From NCBI GenBank assembly GCA_003151735.1, contig PLYI01000001.1:1-64000 (forward strand): a stretch of DNA of 64,000 nucleotides, read 5' to 3'. Both the position numbers and the translations under genes were made by a program. Shown here piece after piece: positions 61,937 through 64,000 of the stretch (the stretch's first letter is position 1; the number at the start of each line of letters is the position of its first letter). Under the pieces are notes generated by a model. The model was not told where the DNA came from. It did no database searches and worked only from the letters and a program-made list of their open reading frames with translations. Origin of the DNA: Candidatus Bathyarchaeota archaeon (GTDB taxonomy: Archaea; Thermoproteota; Bathyarchaeia; Bathyarchaeales; Bathycorpusculaceae).

Positions 61937-63610
61937 TTAGTAGGGCATTCCGCCCATACCGCCCATTCCACCCATGCCGCCACCCATTCCGCCCATTCCT
62001 GGTGGCATCTGAGGCAGCTTGCCGCCGCCTTTAATGCTGATTAAGTCGTCGATTTTCAGTATCATGTTTGTGGCTTCTGTAGCTGATTTTATGACTTGCT
62101 GCTTCACGCGTAGTGGTTCAATGACCATTTGTTTGCACATGTCGACAATTTTGCCTGTTGTTACATCGATGCCGAAGGTTTGGCTGTTTGGTTTCTCATG
62201 CTGTGCACGTAGCGCGACCATTATGTCGATTGGGTCTAAACCTGCGTTCTCTGCGAGTGTCAGTGGGATTTCTTCAATTGCTTCAGCGAAGGCTTCAACT
62301 GCAAGTTGCTCGCGTCCGCCAACTTTCACTGCGAAAGCGCGCAGGTTCTTGGCTAATTCTGCTTCGGGTGAGCCGCCGCCTGCAACGATTTTGCCATCTT
62401 CAATCGCGTTGCGTACTACGCATAAGCCGTCGTGTAGGCTGCGTTCTGCTTCGTCGATTACGTGGTTTGATGCGCCTCGGATAACGATTGTTACTGCCTT
62501 TGGGTTTTTGCAGTCGCGGATGTAGATTAGTTTGTCATCGCCGATTTTGACTTCTTCAACACGTTTAGCCTTGCCAAGTGAGTCAGGCGTCAAATCTTTT
62601 ACGCTTGCACCGATACTTCCGCCTGTAGCGCGGGAAAGTTTCTCCATGTCGCTGCTGCTGACACTTTTAACTGCTAAAACGCCTGCTTTCCCCAGAAAGT
62701 GCAGCACCATGTCGTCGATGCCTTTCTCGCAGAAGATAACGTTTGCACCTGACTTGGTAATTGCGGTAACCATGTCTTTTAGCATGCGTTCTTCTTCGTC
62801 AAGGAACATCTTCATTTGGTCGGGGCTTTCAATGTTGATTTTAGCGTCGAATTCGGTTTTCTCAATCTCGAGTTTAGCATTTAATAAGGCGATTTTTGCT
62901 CCGTCGATAAGTTTTGGCATGCCTGAACTTGCAACTTCCTTATCTAAGACCATGCCTTTGACAAGTTCGGTTTCGTCGAGGCTTTGACCATGCTTCTTAA
63001 CAACTTTGATCAGGTCAATGTCAGCTACGTATTTGTTACCGACTTTTTCAGAGACTTGCTTTACGGCTTCAACAATTATTTTTGCGAAGTGGTCTTCTGC
63101 TACGTTGATGCTTTTGCTGGATATAGATGTGATTGCTACGTCGCGCAGTGTTTTTTCATCCTCGAATGCGACGGGGATGGCTATTTTATCTAGAATTTTC
63201 TGTGCTTCTTCACTTGCTTTCTTGAAGCCCTCGATGATTACTGTTGGATGTATGTTTTTGTCAAGTAAGCCTTCAGCTTTCGCGAGTAATTCACCTGCTA
63301 AAATAACTGCGGTTGTTGTTCCATCGCCTACTTCGTTATCTTGTGCTTTTGCAACTTCTACGAGCATTTTTGCAGCTGGATGCTGAACGTCAAGTTCCTT
63401 CATGATGGTTGCGCCATCGTTGGTTATTGCAACGTCACCCATGCTGGTTACGAGCATTTTATCCATGCCGCATGGACCGAGCGTTGATTTCACTGCTTCA
63501 GCAACCATCTTTGCAGCCATGATGTTGTTTTTTTGTGCTTCGCGGCCACTTGATCGGCCTGTGCCTTCTTTTAATACGAGAATCGGGATGTTTCCTCCAC
63601 CTTGAGACAT
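61937..63610 (-). CDS. thsB: Thermosome subunit (second paralogue)
   Basis: A 557-residue group II chaperonin starting [21 protein letters not shown] chose 63610 because GGTGA lies just upstream; the in-frame ATG at 63658 would add 16 non-conserved residues. ATP motifs are [19 protein letters not shown] and [16 protein letters not shown]. The end is a Gly/Met-rich tail ([14 protein letters not shown]). It probably forms mixed rings with the subunit at 18923-20575. Confidence 0.97.
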   Translation of the reverse strand: MSQGGGNIPILVLKEGTGRSSGREAQKNNIMAAKMVAEAVKSTLGPCGMDKMLVTSMGDVAITNDGATIMKELDVQHPAAKMLVEVAKAQDNEVGDGTTTAVILAGELLAKAEGLLDKNIHPTVIIEGFKKASEEAQKILDKIAIPVAFEDEKTLRDVAITSISSKSINVAEDHFAKIIVEAVKQVSEKVGNKYVADIDLIKVVKKHGQSLDETELVKGMVLDKEVASSGMPKLIDGAKIALLNAKLEIEKTEFDAKINIESPDQMKMFLDEEERMLKDMVTAITKSGANVIFCEKGIDDMVLHFLGKAGVLAVKSVSSSDMEKLSRATGGSIGASVKDLTPDSLGKAKRVEEVKIGDDKLIYIRDCKNPKAVTIVIRGASNHVIDEAERSLHDGLCVVRNAIEDGKIVAGGGSPEAELAKNLRAFAVKVGGREQLAVEAFAEAIEEIPLTLAENAGLDPIDIMVALRAQHEKPNSQTFGIDVTTGKIVDMCKQMVIEPLRVKQQVIKSATEATNMILKIDDLISIKGGGKLPQMPPGMGGMGGGMGGMGGMGGMPY

Positions 63611-63670
63611 ATTTTTCACCAAATATTTCCTTTTTGAGTTAGATACTAAACGGAACAATCAAACCTTTAG

Positions 63671-63677
63671 ATATAAA
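63671..63677 (-). promoter_or_regulatory. TATA box of the second thermosome gene
   Basis: The minus strand reads GGGAAAAATTTATATC, with a purine-rich BRE-like stretch before TTTATAT. It lies about 60-67 bases upstream of the ATG, at nearly the same distance as in the first thermosome gene. Confidence 0.5.
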
Positions 63678-63737
63678 TTTTTCCCAGAGCTTAAGCTATA
63701 AACAGCTAACTAAACAGCATCAAATTCTGCAATCGAA

Positions 63738-63875
63738 TTATTCTTTGGTCTCGCCTTTCTCTTTTCTTGTTTTGTTCGTGGTTGCGGCGGCTATGCGTTC
63801 GGCATCCTCTTCCGATGCTCCACGATTAAGCTCAGATTTGTTTGATGTTTTCATACTACCGTTTTCTTTTTTCAT
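63738..63875 (-). CDS. Small charged protein (45 residues), uncertain
   Basis: The minus frame reads MKKENGSMKTSNKSELNRGA then EDAERIAAATTNKTRKEKGE. It is a short, Lys/Glu-rich helical peptide without Cys. Similar short proteins with an Ala/Glu-rich helix followed by basic residues are known in archaea without a function. No strong ribosome binding site is seen. Could be real or chance. Confidence 0.4.
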   Translation of the reverse strand: MKKENGSMKTSNKSELNRGASEEDAERIAAATTNKTRKEKGETKE

Positions 63876-63938
63876 TTTCAACGCTTCTTGGAGGCAACCA
63901 ATCACCACCTAAATCAAAATTCAAAAAAAATTCAATGC

Positions 63939-64000
63939 TCATTTGGCCATTTCTCTGCATGACTCAGCACAACACCTACACATGCTGACGCATTCCTTCA
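63939..64000 (-). CDS. C-terminal fragment of a Cys-rich four-helix copper-binding-type protein (partial)
   Basis: Cut by the right edge of the window. The last residues read KECVSMCRCCAESCREMAK. The Cys spacing and the final ESCREMAK match the last helix of DUF326/Csp-type four-helix bundle proteins, which store or bind Cu(I) through inward-facing Cys. The body of the gene lies outside the window. Confidence 0.55.
   Translation of the reverse strand, partial: KECVSMCRCCAESCREMAK

Noticed and set aside
1-64000. CRISPR array, insertion sequence or rRNA
   Set aside because: I saw no regularly spaced repeats, no transposase and no rRNA-like sequence. Only one tRNA was recognised.

Overview
The window is archaeal chromosome, most plausibly from a member of the Bathyarchaeia (TACK group). 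The evidence is two thermosome subunits, Rpo3/Rpo10 and archaeal-type ribosomal proteins in archaeal gene order, the exosome-SBDS-proteasome superoperon, KEOPS subunits, RadB, an XPD helicase, CarS for ether lipids, AglB, an archaeal-type thymidylate synthase and a NitrOD5 protein. TTG and GTG starts are common. Coding strands are A/C-rich. The lineage call is inference from gene content; no marker was compared with a database.

Layout. 0.2-5.1 kb: SMC-ScpA-ScpB condensin operon (minus). 5.3-10.7 kb: accessory region with a ferritin-like protein, a NitrOD5 protein, a frameshifted histidine kinase with its broken receiver, a RecA-fold protein without a P-loop and small membrane proteins. 10.8-16.0 kb: a five-gene split glutamate synthase operon (ferredoxin, flavoprotein, GltB1, GltB2, GltB3). 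16.3-23.0 kb: AbrB-PhoU regulator, tRNA-Glu, DUF475 protein, thermosome, THUMP protein, Cgi121 and a phosphoribosyltransferase. 23.3-27.7 kb: a winged-helix protein, a PIN-domain relic, a pilin-roadblock cluster and a broken CorA. 27.8-37.9 kb: the rpoD/ribosomal operon and the exosome/proteasome operon, interrupted by an integrase-like fragment, a secreted-protein relic and a SemiSWEET gene. 38.5-46.5 kb: XPD, Clp1-like kinase, a frameshifted GLDPG-motif gene, RadB, CarS, an OSTC/Ost3-like membrane protein, a zinc protein and topoisomerase I. 46.9-50.1 kb: AglB with a GPT-type glycan-phosphate transferase. 50.1-64 kb: DNA polymerase B, zinc-finger proteins, NSUN-type methyltransferase, DUF488, two MoeA proteins, DUF2096, MBL-rhodanese protein, thymidylate synthase, a second thermosome and the edge of a cysteine-rich copper-binding-type protein.

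How the parts fit. Most of the window is information processing: chromosome organisation, transcription and translation, RNA decay, protein folding and turnover, and DNA repair. Three regions look functionally distinctive. AglB, a GPT-family enzyme, CarS and a small protein resembling eukaryotic OSTC/Ost3 lie within about 7 kb and suggest an N-glycosylation neighbourhood with an accessory subunit. A pilin, a helical protein and two roadblock/LC7 proteins form a co-directional cluster. The glutamate synthase carries its own electron-transfer proteins.

Broken genes (kinase, receiver, PIN, CorA, surface protein, integrase, secreted protein) are concentrated in the accessory stretches while the housekeeping genes are intact. 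That favours real decay over random sequencing error, except for two or three single-base lesions. rps11 has no ATG, GTG or TTG start and apparently begins at CTG or ATT.
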